From Quercus robur (Eukaryota; Streptophyta; Magnoliopsida; Fagales; Fagaceae), in contig NC_065541.1 of assembly GCF_932294415.1 (NCBI RefSeq), positions 54,724,290 to 54,788,289 of the forward strand: a stretch of DNA of 64,000 nt. The letters run 5' to 3'. Each line of letters begins with the position of its first letter. Position 1 is the stretch's first letter. This document shows, piece after piece, positions 50,751 through 63,460 of the stretch. A program made the translations under genes and the position numbers. Under the pieces are notes generated by a model. That model did not search any database and had not been told where the DNA came from. It was given only the letters and a program-made list of their open reading frames with translations.

Positions 50751-53700
50751 TTTTTTTTTAATAATAAAATGCCTTTAGCATCTTTATAGACATTACATGC
50801 TTTCCTTTAGCAGAGAAATCATTAAAAGTCAAACCATAATAAGTTTGGAAAAAGCACTACTAAAAATATTGAGGCAATAGAAGCAAAATATTTGGTAATC
50901 GAAGAGGAATTGCCATGAAAATCAAAACTCATACTTAAGATTGTGCCCTAGCTATGTTGTTTTCATGAAAATTATTTCATTTGGCCTCCTGTTAAATCAA
51001 TTTTACCATTTATGATAAAATTTTCTTTTATTATAATTTTAAAATTGAAAGTCAAAATAAAACCCCGTCAGTTTTGGGACATTTCTTAGAGTTTGCAGTA
51101 TATTTTATGCAATATTCATAGTTTCATCTTCTTCTTCTTCTTTTTACGATTTCCCCTCTTTTCTAGCCTAATTTTGTGCTTAAACAAATTAGGGTTTTAT
51201 AGGATTTCTTAGCCATCTTAGGACTTCTTTATTAAATGTTAGTGATTGTAGCCCTTGGGCATTCAAAAAGTTGATTAATAAAATTTTAGGAGGTTTTTTC
51301 TTCTTTTTATGGTGGATTCAATAGTTCTCTTTGTGGATTCAAGGCGTCCCTTGATGACGGAAGGGTTTTTTCTTGAGATGTGTTATGTTTCTTGTGGTGA
51401 CTCACTGTGTCACTATCTCTTATTTATAATAGATTAAATCATAGACTAATTAACCATAGACTACACAGTACTTTTACTCCAAGTAAGATTAAATACAATG
51501 GTCCCCAATTGGAGTGATATAAAAAACTTAGACCTTAACTTCAAGTAGCATCTTGAGTGAACCAAGATAGTGTCCCTGGGGTTTCTAGATCAGGATGTTG
51601 ACTTCATTATTGTCCAATTCATTTGCAAGTATTTGGTGAAAATTAACCAAATCAAACATTTTTTTTTTTGAATCACAAGAATTGTTGAATAGATATTTGT
51701 TTGCTACCTATACTGCTTTCTTCATTGTAAGCTATCAAAATGGCTGTAAGAAATATTTTCCTTCCATCCTCATCAACTATTTGGTGGACTTCACAGACGT
51801 TGTAAGGTATTGACATTTTCTGAAATTGAACTTTAAGACCAAAAAATTCTTGGGTTCACAAGTACAGTGCAACCAAGTTCAAACCGCACAAAGTTCAAGA
51901 AAATTAGCTATATGTTGAATATTGTGAACATATGAAGTCTTCAAGAAAGACATAGTCTTCCCTTTAGAAAAAAGAAGAAATGAATGAAAGCTTAGAAAAC
52001 TGTTGCTACTCTGGTCCTAGTGCAATGACAATATTGTGATGGTTATCTTAATCAAAGTCCCCTTTTATTAAACAAATCAAATCCCATTATCATGTCCAAA
52101 TAAACAATAATTTAGGTAAAGCTAATCCAAAGAGAGTATGGACCACCTCAAAGAGAGATTACTATCACTTCCATGTGAAAGGCACCAATTGCTTCGAATC
52201 TAGCATAATGTTGCATGTTCTCACTCTCTCGGAAGCCGCTTTTCGCTCAGAGTGGCTTGAGATTTTTGCACCAATATTTCTTGTCCTCGATGCAAGGCCA
52301 ATCAAGAAAAACTTTTCAAACATTAGTTAATTAATCAAAGTAGCATCGAGCAATGGGAATATTTTAGTAACTAAACAGCCGACCAAACTCAGGTCGCCAT
52401 GTGATTGATGGTGATTGATTTGGAATAATTCTAGTCATCTCTCTCTTAACCTACTTGTTCAACATTGTCCTTCAAATCAAATATTGGCGCATTTGTTTAG
52501 CACAACGTCAACCATCCCCTTTTTTGTATTGATTTGAAGATGTATAGGCTTCTTTATTATGCAAAACCTTAAATTGTTACTTCCAGGCTTCTAAACTTTT
52601 TGAATCGAATTCCTCTCTTACCTTTCTATTAGCATCTTAGTTAGGGGAACCACTAAAACTAAATCTTCTGCATTAAATATCAAGTTATCAACTCCTTTTA
52701 AATGGTTTCTTGGTTCATCTAAAGAAATAAACTAGAAGGTAATAGAAATATAGAATCCTAGCTAGGAACTCTGAATTTATTCCTATATATCCAATATCCA
52801 TCCTTTTTAAACCAGAAAAATGATTAATTTTTTTTAATAAAGAAAGGCAACCTAAAATAATTAGATTCCAACCTATTTGGAAGTGCCGAAATTTGACCAG
52901 AACCTTTTACGAAAATTATCATAATAATAATGTTTTGGTAATCATAATTAACTAGATAAGACATGGGAAAAGTAAATTTTGGGCAGTTAAGTAATATAAA
53001 GAAAGATTTATACAATTGAATAAGAAATTGTCTCCAGAGACAATGTGCTATCTTTAATGTTACTTTGAGGCATTGCTTATACGGTTTCTTTAACATACTA
53101 ATATTTTTTGCCTTCTGGAAAATTGCCATTTGATAGGAATGATAAATGATAGTAAAACCTAAAAAGTCCAATATTTTAAAAGAAAACAAAATGATGGCAT
53201 GCAATAGACAAGTTCATTACTAAGAAGCTAGAGAAAGAGTGACAACCATGTAGATCTTCTTTAAATATCATTAAAAAAATGAATATCGCTACTTGGGATA
53301 TAAAAACTATGGCAGTTAATGGTAGTGATACATACAAAATATTTGAGAAGCTTCTTAAATCGCCCAAGAATGGTGACTTGCTTGTACATGCCATAACTGT
53401 TGGGCTACTTGATTAAAGACTAACATAAAATATATGTTGGGATTTGAGGACTGTTTGCCCCGTACGGTACAGAAAGGGAAGGAAATTTGAACCGAGGGTT
53501 TGGCTCAAGATTTTGGATTTTGGAGAGAGAGGAAAACGAAGGAATTCTTTGACAATAGAGATTTTCGTTTTTTCGTTTTTTAATGGTCTTGCAGATCAAG
53601 CCCATTATTGGATTAATTTTGGGTTTTTTATTTATTTATTTATTTGTAGTCTTAGTCCACTAAACACTAGGCTTTAGGATTGAACCTTTAGGGGAGGATT

Positions 53701-54352
53701 AGAGCAAGGGCCATCTGTATTTTCTGACTCTTGGAATGGTCCATCCAAGTTCTTTAGGTCCAGCCCATTGATCCAACCGAAGCTTCAATTAATAATACAT
53801 TCTTGCAATGTTTTTTTTACCCCTTTTTTTTTGTATTAATTAAAGTATAACTTTGTCTTTTTAGGTTAGCCATACTCATTTCTTAGTTCTCTTCTTTTTT
53901 TTTTTTTTTTTTTTTTTTTTGTCAATGTTTTAACGAAATTTCCTCTGCTTTTATTAATGATGTCTTCTATATATTTATTTATTTATTTATAGAGTTTTAA
54001 CCTATAACGTCTGCTTTTATTAATGATGTTTTTTTTTATAATAAATTTTACCAAAAAAATTGATTGTATCTTCTTCTAAAATATATATATATATATATAT
54101 ATATCGAAAATCTAACCATTAGATTACAAGTTCTTTACGCTTTTAATACACATTTCAAATTTTGTGTCAATCAGATATTATTTATTCTATGATCTATAGG
54201 CTTATATTTTATGCATAATTTTAAATTACAAAAATTTTTAATTTAAAAAATTTATTGATGACATAGCTATTGATCTTTAACTTTATAGAAACTAGCTTGT
54301 AATCACATGCATATGCATGGATACACTTAAAGATAAACAATAAAACACATAA

Positions 54353-54989
54353 TGATGATTCCTTGATTATCAGTGGGTTGATAAGACTTGAACGTTGATC
54401 TTCGGGCTATCTCCTGTAATACCAAAGACACAGAATCAGAGGGGACCGGTGATGACCGGCCAAAAATCCTCCGATGATCAAGTTAGTTACTTTGAACTTT
54501 CTGTAACGAAGAAGTATTCTCTTAAAAGTAAGAAAATGTCTGAATACCTTTTTCCTTCATTGAAGAAGCCTTATATAGTGTGTGTGTGGAACGGTTATCT
54601 GTTTGGTAACCGTTCCCAGTGTCGAGGAGTCCGGAGAATTGGGAGTAACCGCTGTGGAAGTTACCTGGGTTGGACGGGCCGATGAACTCGTCCATCCATA
54701 GTGAGGATGGACGAGACCTTCATGAGGAGCTCGTCCACTTTTAGTCCATCCATAGTAAGGATGGACGAGACCTCCAGGATGATCTCGTCCACTTTTAGTG
54801 AAAGACGGACGAGATCATCTGGTAAGGCTTGTCGTTCATAAATGCCGAGTAGATCTTGAGGTATTAAGCTCGTCCATATACGGACGAGGGTCGCTGGTAC
54901 GCTTGCAATTCTCTCCGCCTATTGTTGCTTCTGTCGTTGGACGAGACATATGGACGAGTTATGGACTTGGATTATTTGTGACACCATCA
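54353..54989 (+). mobile_element. Solo LTR of a Ty3/gypsy-like element
   Basis: 637 bp starting TGATGATTCC and ending ACACCATCA, with identical 5-bp target duplications CATAA at 54348-54352 and 54990-54994. The terminal inverted repeat is TGATG/CATCA. A TATA-like 'cttatatag' near 54570 suggests + orientation. Internally, the words 'ggacgagacct' and 'ctcgtccacttttagt' recur in direct and inverted form (54680-54960). A lone LTR with perfect duplications implies LTR-LTR recombination of a complete element. Confidence 0.85.
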
Positions 54990-54994
54990 CATAA

Positions 54995-55473
54995 TATAAT
55001 TCCTATATATATAATTTAAATACTATTGATAGTCACTTTTATATTTTATTAACTCTTTAAAAATTTTTGTAGGGATATTATTAGGTATAAAATTTAAATT
55101 GTCCATTTTTTATTATTATTGTGAAGCATTTTTTTTTTAATTTTTTTTTACGATTCATTTATTCTAGACTCTTTGGTTTTTGTACTTAATAACTCACTTA
55201 GATGAATATTTATTATGTGACCCCACATTTGATTATAAAATTAAGAAATAAAACTCTTTAAGAATAAATAATTTAGGACACATGGCGCAAAATTAGAACT
55301 CTAATTTGGAATTCTATTTTGAGTTTCTCTTAGCTTCACCTATTATTATTACTAGTATGTAACCCGTGCGGAATGGATATATTATTAATCATGAGTTTAT
55401 TCATGTTTAAAAGGCTCAGTTAAGTCTAAATTCATATTATTAATCAGAAAATTTCATTAACAAAACTTAGCAG

Positions 55474-55506
<33 letters not shown>

Positions 55507-55546
55507 TGTTCCATTTTTGTGGTTTGAAAATGATATTTATGTGCAG
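54995..55546. other. AT-rich spacer with (TA)n
   Basis: Contains a (TA)15 run at 55473-55502. Near 55350 there is 'agtatgtaacccgtgcgg', a motif common in dispersed plant repeats. No gene is seen before the helicase fragment. Confidence 0.5.
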
Positions 55547-55672
55547 ATGGAAGTTGTTGATGAGAATGAGTGGTGGGGTAAGATAGAGCAGATGAAAGGA
55601 GGAGGGGAAGAGGAGATGATAATTAAGCATAATTTCAGTCGAGCAAGCAAGCAAACCTTATATGATATGGCT
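55547..55672 (+). pseudogene. Fragment of a DExH-box RNA helicase gene
   Basis: A single exon-like segment preceded by a good acceptor (atgtgcag). The translation includes EWWGKIEQMKGGGEEEMII and KHNFSR followed by QTLYDMA. This matches the region upstream of the helicase core in plant DExH-box helicases of the DExH3/DHX36-like group. After 'DMA' the similarity stops and the frame ends at 55723. No helicase motifs (Walker A, DEAH) follow in the next several kb, so I call it a captured or relic gene fragment. Family recognition is from memory. Confidence 0.6.
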
Positions 55673-58600
55673 TGTACCTTAATTCAGTTTTCACATCACG
55701 TATGTACTTCCATTCTCCAATAGACCATTTGGAGGAACATATGAAATGAGCAACCACCACTTTTATTACTTCCATTGCATTGAAATGAGTTTGAATGAAG
55801 GAAATTCTCTAGAATGCTTCTCTAGTTGCATGCAAAAATGCAATACCTTCAAAGCAATTAAAACTTGACTTACTTTGATATCATAACTTACTTAAAAATA
55901 AGGGGAAACAAATAAGAACAATTTATTACAATGGAAATCATTTAGAAAATAGTGCAAATATATCCAAATGAGTTGGTATAACATCATTGTCTAAACATTT
56001 GGGACTAATCTTCAAAGTCGAGTCAATACATTGAGGAGGATATTCATCAAGGGTTTGTTGTAAATAATATTATGATCAGACATTTGTTCTTAATCTTTGA
56101 GAGCTTATTTCTAATAAGCCACCTGAAAATTAAGCGAATCCAAAATATCACCGTAAAAAATAGTCATAGTACCGAATTTGTCAGGAGTTTGATGAAACCT
56201 AACACAAAAAATGAACACAATGATTACATAATGGCAAGATAATAGGTTTGTAATTTAGATAATATATAAACCATCAAGAAAATATATTAAAAGGCAACCT
56301 TTATAAAGAATAGTCCCTTTCGACTCATCTCTATTCAGTATTAATAGTATTACTACAAACTCATATAATGTATCCTCTCCTGTAATTCCAATTCACATGA
56401 AAATTGCTCTAGGTATTATAAGTTCTATTGCAATTTTGTTACAAACCGATTTGGAAGCTGAATTATGATGCCATGCATAACTGGTCAGCAAGTCCACATC
56501 AATTCACAACAGAAATGTACTTAATGTCTAGTAGTATAGATTGTTGTGAATTAAGTTCAATGCATAATTAACCATTATTCCTCACTAAAACAACCACAAT
56601 AAACAGGACCCAAAAATATCTAACCTTGGCAACTGAATCCAATACAATTTACACAAAAAAGTGTAGATAACATTAGATATCCATGCCCATCATTGTAAAT
56701 TTAGTTCAATATATAATTAATCAAACACCCATTAACCATTATTCCTCACATAAACAAACCCAATAAATTTAAAAAAAAAAAAAAAAACCACATTTATAAA
56801 TTTTATACCTGGACTATGGCTTGCATAGTACACTCTGCAATGGAGTGCTCTACGGTTTTGGCTTTCAATAGTCTTCCCTTTACTAATCTCACTAACAATT
56901 TGCTAAGGTCATTTTATTTTTAAAGCATTTACTAATTTGTTCCAAGCAAGAACTTACAAAAAATGATACACAGAAACAAACCTAAGTAAAAAAAAATTTA
57001 CAAACCACATAAAAGCTTAAAACACACAAATCTAAAACTTACATGGCAATTTCAAACACCATATCTGCTATTTCAAGGAACCACAATGAATCGCACCAAA
57101 CTAAAACTTATATGACAATATTACTTAGAGCCGCTTTGAGGTATGTATCATAATTTGTGTGAGGCTATGAAGAAGCATATAAAAAGTTAAAATAAAAGAA
57201 TATCTCTTATTGTTTCTGTAGATTAAACCCAATTTATCACTACTTTTAACCCCATTCCTTCCCTTTTCTCTTTTGGGTATTACAAAAAGTATTGGAAAAT
57301 TTTAGCCCACAACATTCTCATAAACTAAACATAATTTCACAAATGATGATTTAAAAAATGGAATATTATACAGGAACTCCTTATATTGCCTAATTGTGCT
57401 AAGTGCTAACATATCCTAGATTGTATGATAACTTAAAACAATATATTAAAGCAATCAAAATATAATGCACACACAATGAACATGATAAATCAACTCTAAC
57501 ATTTGTGAAATCACCCAACAGGAAAATCTCATAGATTTGTGTAAAATCAAGTCTTGATAGTCACAAATTTACAATCAATATTGTGGTATCCAAAACCATT
57601 GTCGCTGTCCCATATGCTAACACATACAAAACAGTAAGAGCTTCTGTGTCCACATGGTCTTTTCTGCATTAAGTAACATGGTCTTTTCTGCATTAAGTAA
57701 CATGGTCTTTCATTTTTCATCCTCTCATAACTAACACAATTTAAAATAATGAAAATCTTCTTCAATTTTCATCCAATTATGACTGCTAAGCCTTAATAAA
57801 TGATTTTGTAAATTATTCAAAGGATTAATTAACACGCAAATATTTTCTATATTAGATACCATATCCATATGCTTAACTTAAATTTAGAAATACCCTTTCC
57901 TTGAATAGATCTTATTTATACAATTAAAGTATAATTACTTCAAATTCGTTAAACTACAAAGTACAAAGAGGCCAAACACAAATATGAATAAGGATTTCCT
58001 AAACTCTACAGCACAAAATGCAATACCACTTCCAAAATGACAATAAAATGTGACACGCAGGATAGGAATTGAAAAAAAAATTTTAACAAAAAAAAAAAAA
58101 AAAAACTGACTTTTCTGAGTTTTCTCTTTTAATATGTATATGTGTCAGAATTTTAAGCGTGATTTTCTCCTAACTTGGCAACACCTCCTCCTATTACCTG
58201 TGCTATGCATGGGGTACCCTTCTATTCAAAGAAACCATCTCTAGATAGATACTAAGATTTGAAAATATTTGACCCAATACACATACATATTCCATAAAGT
58301 TTCAATTCCTATGAAAATCAAATGCCTTTATCTAAAATCTGAAATTCCCTAGAAGAGAGAGAGAGAGAGAGGATAGATACAGCCAATTTATGGTATATCA
58401 ATAAATGTCCAATCCCATGCAAACCAAGAAAAGAAGACAAACTGGACTTCAACCAAAAGGTTCTCTCCATTACACTAAGCAGGAAAAGAAATGATAAAAA
58501 ACAGCTATTCACATGTATTTAATCATGTGCCTTGTGTAGATGATTTACTGAATAGTACTATTTAATAGATGTAGGTGGTCATCTAAATCACTATGTAATG

Positions 58601-59975
58601 TAATTGATTGGCAAAGATTCCTTCAAACAAATTTGGCAGAAAAGTTGTCCAAGAAATAAGGCAGCATATTCTAGCAAATACAATTGCAAAAAGAGTAACA
58701 GAACAAATGAAAAGCTTTGCAGTTCTCCACTGTTCAGAAACTGAAGCAACACTTCAAAAACCAACAAAAGCTTTTTAATTTCTCAAAGCTTTTCTAATCA
58801 ATCTAATGAATCACAAAGTCAAGCAAAAAACAAAAGTTAGCATCTTGTTATATTTTAATAATTTTCCTCACACTTTTAATAGCAATTAAGAGACTACAAA
58901 TGCCTACTTTTGGATCAACACAGCAACAATGTAAGAAAAGGGAAAATGGAAAGTTTGAAGGGAGGATTTTCAGGCTTGTCATGATTCTTCTCATAGCAAT
59001 TAGTTTTTAAAGGATCAAATGTGTTACTCCAACTCAAAGACAGCATAACTTCAAGTTCAATAATATGATGGTCATTTTATTACCAATAAGAACTGCCTTA
59101 AACATTAAGAACTTCCAAACAAACTCAATGGTATTGGACATCCTTCGAAATGACCCGTATTTATTATTTAAGAAAACTTGCTAATAAAGTTATTATGATT
59201 TATGAAACCACTTGCAATTATGATAGCATCACACAATAAATTTTAAAATTTCAATCATAATTGATAGAAAAGATCACCAAAAAAAAAAAAAAAGCCTACT
59301 TAGACAAATTCCAGCAAGGGAATTCCACAGTTGGCTGGAGTTTCAATCGTCCATCTAAAACATACATGGGAAGAAAAATACAATTTTTCTCCCATTTCCA
59401 TTGAAAAATCAATACATAAAAACTAAAAAAAGAGGGTTAAAAAATTGAACGAATCTCACCTAGATTCTTCAGTTGGGATATGATTCCAATATCTTCAATC
59501 ACCTATCCCGGTGATTGGTAACCCTTTTGAAGCAATGGACAAACAAACACCACCCATTCTTTTATGCAGCCAAACTCTCTGCATAAAGCCAATTTTTCAA
59601 CAAATCCATCAGAAACAGATCCATATCAAGAAAATCATATAATATGAATAATCCAAACAGGAAATAAGCCAGAGAGCCATATCAGGGAGGTACCAAAACT
59701 TTATTACAACAAAACCAAATCATTTTATTCCCCTCTCAATTAATTAAAATAAAGTCTAAGATTCCTAAATTAAAATTTATTTTCTACCCCTCATTTTCTC
59801 AAAACCTAATAAACTAAAACCCCATCACAGGGCCGTATTTATTTCCTAATAAATGAAAACCCCATCACAACCAATCAAAAACCATATCTAAAAACTCAAA
59901 ACTTTTAATTTTCACACACTTTCTCAGCACCCAAACAGAAGACAAACTCACACACACAGATAGAGAGAGCAATAC
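55673..59975. other. AT-rich DNA, no gene resolved
   Basis: Long A/T-rich sequence that reads like intron or intergenic DNA. A GA microsatellite lies at 58355-58371 and the motif 'acctgtgctatgcatgggg' near 58195 echoes the one at 55350. A weak exon-like stretch on the minus strand at about 59464-59508 ends at a GTGAGA donor; I cannot assign it. Confidence 0.4.
57653..57710. repeat. 24-bp tandem repeat, about 2.4 units
   Basis: 'catggtcttttctgcattaa' plus 'gtaa' repeats twice and a third copy begins; creates a repeated peptide in a minus-strand open stretch (57547-57765) with no known domain. Confidence 0.85.
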
Positions 59976-60038
59976 CTTAGTACAATCATCAAATACTTTC
60001 CGAAGAAGAACTTCATAATTCGAGGGCAACTTCAATTC
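59976..60038 (-). other. Possible coding exon of an unidentified minus-strand gene
   Basis: A 63-bp open segment with acceptor 'attctag' and donor GTATTG on the minus strand, translating to a protein-like peptide beginning ELKLPSNYEVLLRK. Upstream on the same strand (about 60470-60530) an ATG opens a short peptide starting MSLPPSYYQNWRR that reaches a GTATGA donor, but its phase does not fit this exon. I do not recognise the protein. It may also be a UTR exon or chance. Confidence 0.25.
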
Positions 60039-60386
60039 CTAGAATCAAAGACCCCAGAAAGGAAAAAAAAAAAGAAAAAAAAACTATGAACGTAGATATT
60101 AGAAAACAGGGAAAGGCTTAGTGATTTCTGTAATCGAAAATAGGAAAAAAAATATTGAAAACTTGAGAAACCAAACATTTTCATGGAGAACCCAAAAACC
60201 CAGAACAAAAAAGAATCAAAACCAAGATGAAAAGACAAAACTAAAATCAATTTTTTTTTGGTAATTTCTGTAAGTTATAAAAAAGAAAAAGAAGAAGAAG
60301 AAAAAAAAAAAAAAAAGACCTATCCTATCAAAGAATTTTTTTAAAAAATATCAAATTTCATACCTAAATGTTATAAAAAAAAAAAA

Positions 60387-60510
60387 AATCATACCTAAAT
60401 CTAAAAAGGGGGAAAGAATGTACCGGCGTCAGTTCTGTTATAAAAAAAAAAAAAAAAAAAATCATACCTAAATCTAAAATGGGGGAAAGAATGTACCGGC
60501 GCCAGTTCTG
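60387..60510. repeat. Short direct duplication separated by a poly-A run
   Basis: Two ~50-bp copies (60387-60437 and 60460-60510) both contain 'atcatacctaaatctaaaa' and 'gaatgtaccggcg' followed by 'cagttctg'. They differ by 2-3 bases. An A20 run lies between them. Confidence 0.85.
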
Positions 60511-61080
60511 ATAATATGATGGTGGCAGCGACATTCACGAACACTATCTCTTTAACCCACTCAAATCTCAATCATTCTGTGTTTTAAAAACCTGAAACAA
60601 AAACAAATCAAATCTAAACCTATCCAACAGGAAAACTCAAATAAAAGTAGCCATTGATACCGAGAGATTCTTTTGAAATTCCATAGCATTCATTGAAGAA
60701 GAGGGGAGCTGTATATTGAAGGAGAGAAAGGATTTTGGGTTTTGATTATTGTAGAAGGGGAGGTGAACCTAAAAATACGCGGGGTGTGATTATTGTGGAA
60801 GAGCAGAATGTTTTATTCAGCCAAAAAAAAAAAAAAGGAGCACAACGTTTTTTTAAATGAAAGTGAGCGTAATTACAACTGATCTCACTTAAATTTAGAC
60901 AGATGGAGGAAAATTAGACTTGAAAGTCAGTTTGTTGGTGGTGCTAGCCTGAGATGTCTCTCTATCTTCCCCAACATGAGATGTTTTTGTTTTTCATTCC
61001 TCTCCAAATGGTAGAAAAAAATGGCAAAATGATTGGTTTTTTTTTTCTTTGGGTATGAAAGAAGGGAAGGGGAAAAAAAC
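60511..61080. other. Spacer downstream of the zinc-knuckle exons, no gene seen
   Basis: Contains A-runs near 60822 and no further CCHC motif, although functional relatives encode additional knuckles after this point. Confidence 0.4.
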
Positions 61081-61865
61081 CTTGAGATCATTAGGTGAAT
61101 AATCATTCTAGCATGAAAACATACCATGTCCTGAATCTCTGCATTTTAAACAAATTTTCAAACTTAAAGAGCCACCCTTGTACTTTTCAGGACAGTCTTT
61201 TGCTCGGTGGCCACTTTTTTTTGCAGATAAAGCAATCTTGTCCCTGAAAAAGAACCAAGCAATAAATCAAACACCCAGATATGGATGATGATCAGAATCA
61301 AAGGCCCATCATAAATAGATAAATGCACAGATGCACATAAGCACCCACAAACACATATGCACGAGCTAGTGTGCACATTACATGTATGTATGTGCAAAAC
61401 ATATATACAACTTAGGATAAATATAACAACAATTAGTAGCGCAGGAAATAAGTCCTACAATAAATAATAATATAAATTCAATATTCATTCAATGAACCTT
61501 TGAGCATTGCTTTGCATTGTGCTCCAAACTCCCACAAACAAAGCAAGGTTTCTTCCGCTTAGCTGCTGTACAATTTGCTACTATATGACCTTCACCACAA
61601 TTAAAGCATGCTCCCCAACCGCTATCTGGGGGATCAAAATACCTTGGCCCCCGCTGAGAGAATGGAAATCATAGAGATACCAAACTAAGCCTTTCAATAG
61701 GAATTGTATTTTCAAAATTGGCATTTGAGAGCAAATATTTGAACTCACAAGAAGCTTCCGAAACACAATGTTGTTGGTTATTTCAACAGCATTTAGATCA
61801 ACAGGCTCAACCCTATTTGAGGCTTCCACTGTCTCCTCCTCCTCTTTATCGTTCACAACAACAAC
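61081..61865 (-). pseudogene. CCHC zinc-knuckle protein gene, apparently broken
   Basis: Three minus-strand exons with good GT-AG borders: 61865-61749, 61653-61498, 61243-61081. They encode an acidic stretch, then [14 protein letters not shown] and four CCHC knuckles, as in plant nuclear zinc-knuckle proteins like Arabidopsis At3g43590 (related to ZCCHC7/Air RNA-surveillance adaptors). Defects: knuckle 1 ([13 protein letters not shown]) has C-x2-C-x3-H-x4-C, one residue short. Knuckle 3 (CFICKK...) is frameshifted by an 8-A run, and the exon length of 163 bp is one more than a multiple of three. Knuckle 4 has Arg in place of the usual Gly after its second Cys and is followed at once by TAG. 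I see no further knuckles downstream and no N-terminal exons upstream. Knuckle 2 ([14 protein letters not shown]) is normal. Likely a pseudogene; a sequencing error could explain only the A-run. Confidence 0.75.
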
Positions 61866-63455
61866 CTAAGGCAATATAAGTTTCCAAAACAGTCATATAC
61901 AAAAATTCTCATGACCCACCAAGTAAGCCAAAAGTCCATTTTTACTCAATTGTCGAAATGGGGAAACTAATATCCGCATATCCAATATAGAAATATCAAA
62001 ATTTTAAAATATATATATATATATATACAAATAAAAAAGACAAAACTTGGGTACAATTCCTTAAATGCTATACATTAAGTTCTTGATTATATTCAAATCT
62101 AATGAAGTACAAATATTGCTATCTTTTCCAAAGACAATTAAATTCAAAAGTAATGCTACAGTCACAAACTATTTTACTATATTTTTACAAACTATGGATG
62201 TGGCAAATTCTTACTGGTTCTCATCTGCCCACCATTATCATCACTTTTTTGCTTACCAATAACCACCATTCACCGCATTAGCAGTGTGTAAAAAAAATTG
62301 TAAAATAGTCCATGGTTTTAGCATTTTTCTAAATTCAATACAGCTATGTGTTTGAATTTAATTGGCCGGGAACATAATGTTGTGAACCTATAAACAGAGA
62401 AAGAAACAACTAAACTATTGTGTAAATCTAGAATCTAAAACAAAATGGAAGAGCATGCAAGTCTTACTAAAGTTATCAGCTACACAATTGTATTCAAATG
62501 TAATTCAGTTACAAATTATAGCTGAAGGCAATCAACTAACTAATGTAGAGTGCTGGTCAATAAGTTATAATTCTGTTTGTGATAAACTTCAGTCATTTTA
62601 TTCTATATTTTTTTCCTTCTTCTCGACACATTGCAAAAAAGAATTTTGATAAAATAGTATTGGACCAAATAAATCTAGAGATTTTCCTTTTTCTGCTAAA
62701 CAAATAAATTGTGAAAGTTCACAACTTTTTCACCATGGCTCATCTGGTTGTCAAGGAAATTCAAACCTCAGAAGTAGTATTGACTATATCCATTAGCATT
62801 ATAGCTATAGCACAGAAACAAAGGTACCTTGTTGTCAATCATGTTGCACTTCTTTAAAATGAGGAAAATGACTTACATTTTTATCTACGTGATGCAAATT
62901 TCCAAAATTAGGCTAACTACCTCATTAAGGAATCACCTTCATGACATGGAAATGCTACAATCTAATGAATGCTGCCTCAAATGACTATAATGCCTAAGTT
63001 CACATTAAACTCAACTCAGTCAGGCCTAAGTGTTTGGTTCTCTATTCTCATACATTGATCATGTAAGTTCCCACCAATTGTATATCATTCAAAAAAATGG
63101 TGACATATGCTACTTTCATCATGGAATCATGGAACAAATTGGTTTTGTTTAGTAAATTATTTGCTTCATGTGTCATATTGGTTTCGTGACCTTTAAATCG
63201 CATATTCATCTTCCCATCAATTCCTGAAGTCATAAGTCATTGACCCAAATCAAATTCCAGACTCCCTACCACCACGGGTTAGCCACCAAAAAGTGAGACA
63301 ATTTGTGAAAATTCCATAATCGTCAATTGAACAAAGTTCAAGTATTTAATACAGCGCATCTAAACAAATGGGCATAATGTTCCAAAACAGCTTCCCCATC
63401 TTACATATACAGTGTAATTTGTTATACTATACAATCTATATAATGACAAACCATA
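61866..63455. other. AT-rich DNA between the zinc-knuckle exons and the oxidoreductase gene
   Basis: Could contain upstream exons of the zinc-knuckle gene or introns and the 3' part of the oxidoreductase gene, but I could not identify any exon by similarity. A (TA)n run lies near 62010-62027. Confidence 0.4.
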
Positions 63456-63460
63456 ATAAT

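Larger units (their letters stand above)
43489..54347. other. Long intergenic region, no gene seen
   Basis: About 10.9 kb without a convincing coding exon. Apart from the repeats listed separately, there are CT runs near 45295 and 49605, long A/T runs, and two less AT-rich islands (46160-46560 and 49530-49600) with short ORFs but no known domain. The antisense open stretch at 52824-53204 is AT-rich and unrecognised. Confidence 0.45.

Noticed and set aside
57547..57765. Minus-strand frame with CGHRSSYCFVC, which resembles a zinc-finger start
   Set aside because: Contains a 24-bp repeat, lacks the remaining metal ligands and has no splice context.
55350..58210. A defined transposon bounded by the 'acccgtgc' motifs around the helicase fragment
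   Set aside because: The two motifs are similar but do not form clear terminal inverted repeats or target duplications, so I did not call an element.
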